From NCBI RefSeq assembly GCF_003633685.1, contig NZ_RBKT01000001.1, forward strand, positions 5,580,001-5,644,000: a stretch of 64,000 bases of DNA. Reading direction: 5' to 3'. This document shows positions 63,592 to 64,000 of the stretch, piece by piece (positions within the stretch are counted from its first letter, which is position 1; each line of letters begins with the position of its first letter). The position numbers and the translations under genes were made by a program. The stretch comes from Micromonospora pisi (GTDB lineage: Bacteria; Actinomycetota; Actinomycetes; Mycobacteriales; Micromonosporaceae). The notes under the pieces were generated by a model that ran no database searches, had not been told where the DNA came from, and was given only the letters and a program-made list of their open reading frames with translations.

Positions 63592-63603
63592 TAGGCTGGT
63601 GCC
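63592..63603 (+). promoter_or_regulatory. Leaderless -10 of mec
   Basis: TAGGCT (63592-63597) is followed by 6 nt and then GTG 63604, the spacing expected when transcription starts at the first codon. A clear -35 box is not visible. Confidence 0.55.
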
Positions 63604-64000
63604 GTGCTGAGCATCGACCGGGCGATCCGCGACGCGATCGTCGCGCACGCTCGTCGGGACCACCCCGACGAGGCCTGCGGTGTGGTCGCCGGCCCGGCCG
63701 GCAGTGATACGCCGACCCGACACATCCCGATGGAAAACTCCGCCCGCTCGATGACCTTCTACGAGTTCGACTCGATGGAGCAGTTGCGGGTGTGGCGGGA
63801 GATGGACGATCGGGACGAGGAGCCGGTGGTGATCTACCACTCGCACACCGCGACCGAGGCGTACCCGTCCCGCACCGACATCGCTTTCGCCGGTGAGCCG
63901 GGTGCCCACTACCTGCTGGTCTCCACCCGCGACCCGGACTCCGAGGAGATTCGCTCGTTCCGGATCGTCGATGGAGTGGTGACCGAGGAGCCGGTCCAGA
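63604..64000 (+). CDS. mec: Mec-type JAMM metallopeptidase (3' end outside window)
   Basis: The first 132 codons are present. The JAMM zinc motif is complete: Glu in DEACGVVAGPAG and HSHTATEAYPSRTD with the H-x-H-x7-S-x2-D spacing. In M. tuberculosis the homologue (Rv1334) removes cysteine from the CysO carrier, and is followed by cysO and cysM; those should lie just right of this window. The position after clpS-DUF2017 supports the assignment. Confidence 0.9.
   Translation, partial: MLSIDRAIRDAIVAHARRDHPDEACGVVAGPAGSDTPTRHIPMENSARSMTFYEFDSMEQLRVWREMDDRDEEPVVIYHSHTATEAYPSRTDIAFAGEPGAHYLLVSTRDPDSEEIRSFRIVDGVVTEEPVQ

Noticed and set aside
1-64000. tRNA, rRNA, transposase, prophage or integrase genes
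   Set aside because: None was recognised on either strand; no att-like duplication was seen.

Overview
The window is high-GC (about 70 %) actinobacterial DNA with dense genes, many GTG starts, many apparently leaderless promoters and ClpS, DUF2017, Mec, PPOX and LAL-type proteins. The gene content and two copies of a long palindrome with the core AAGGAAGGGCCCCTT suggest a soil- or plant-associated member of the Micromonosporaceae (Micromonospora-like). That placement is inferred from recall, not from a search. I see no rRNA, tRNA, CRISPR array, transposase, prophage or plasmid origin, so this looks like chromosome with some accessory gene gain.

Layout. 0-8 kb: the end of an NCS1 permease with a coupled PfkB kinase, a DEDD exonuclease with BRCT, a beheaded PadR regulator fused behind an FG-GAP secreted protein, a helicase-like ATPase and a 2-hydroxyacid dehydrogenase. 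8-16.5 kb: MarR plus a 14-TM exporter, unrecognised membrane or secreted proteins, a LuxR regulator in operon with two secreted proteins that share a CxTCF motif, an F420-type PPOX protein and an SDR. 17-28 kb: a GH31 alpha-xylosidase under a LacI-type operator, an ABC exporter plus YqeB-like protein facing a NarL-type two-component system, a phosphotransferase with a HGE (not HGD) catalytic loop, and a very large membrane hydrolase.

28-34 kb: the most unusual block. A CRP-family regulator with an intact cyclic-nucleotide cassette is followed by a class III nucleotidyl cyclase-like protein, a large degenerate P-loop protein and a small protein of unknown fold. The cyclase tail and the P-loop protein head carry the same short motif, GQVAGxVxGGxHQ, which resembles the amyloid-type homotypic signalling motifs of bacterial NLR-like systems.

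34-56 kb: largely metabolic genes (malate synthase, aquaporin, flavin monooxygenases, threonine synthase, aldo/keto reductase, KDPG aldolase with KDG kinase under an IclR regulator, cytochrome oxidase subunit I, an MFS transporter). It also holds a sortase-type LPVTG wall protein with TIG repeats and a GH12-CBM2 endoglucanase under a CebR-type operator. Together with the GH31 enzyme this points to plant cell-wall (xyloglucan/cellulose) use.

55-64 kb: NAD salvage (pncA, pncB), then clpS, DUF2017 and mec in the order known from Mycobacterium tuberculosis (Rv1330c-Rv1334). Here the order is interrupted by a LAL-type LuxR regulator with a divergent degenerate GTPase-like gene, and by an aldo/keto reductase next to the second palindrome.
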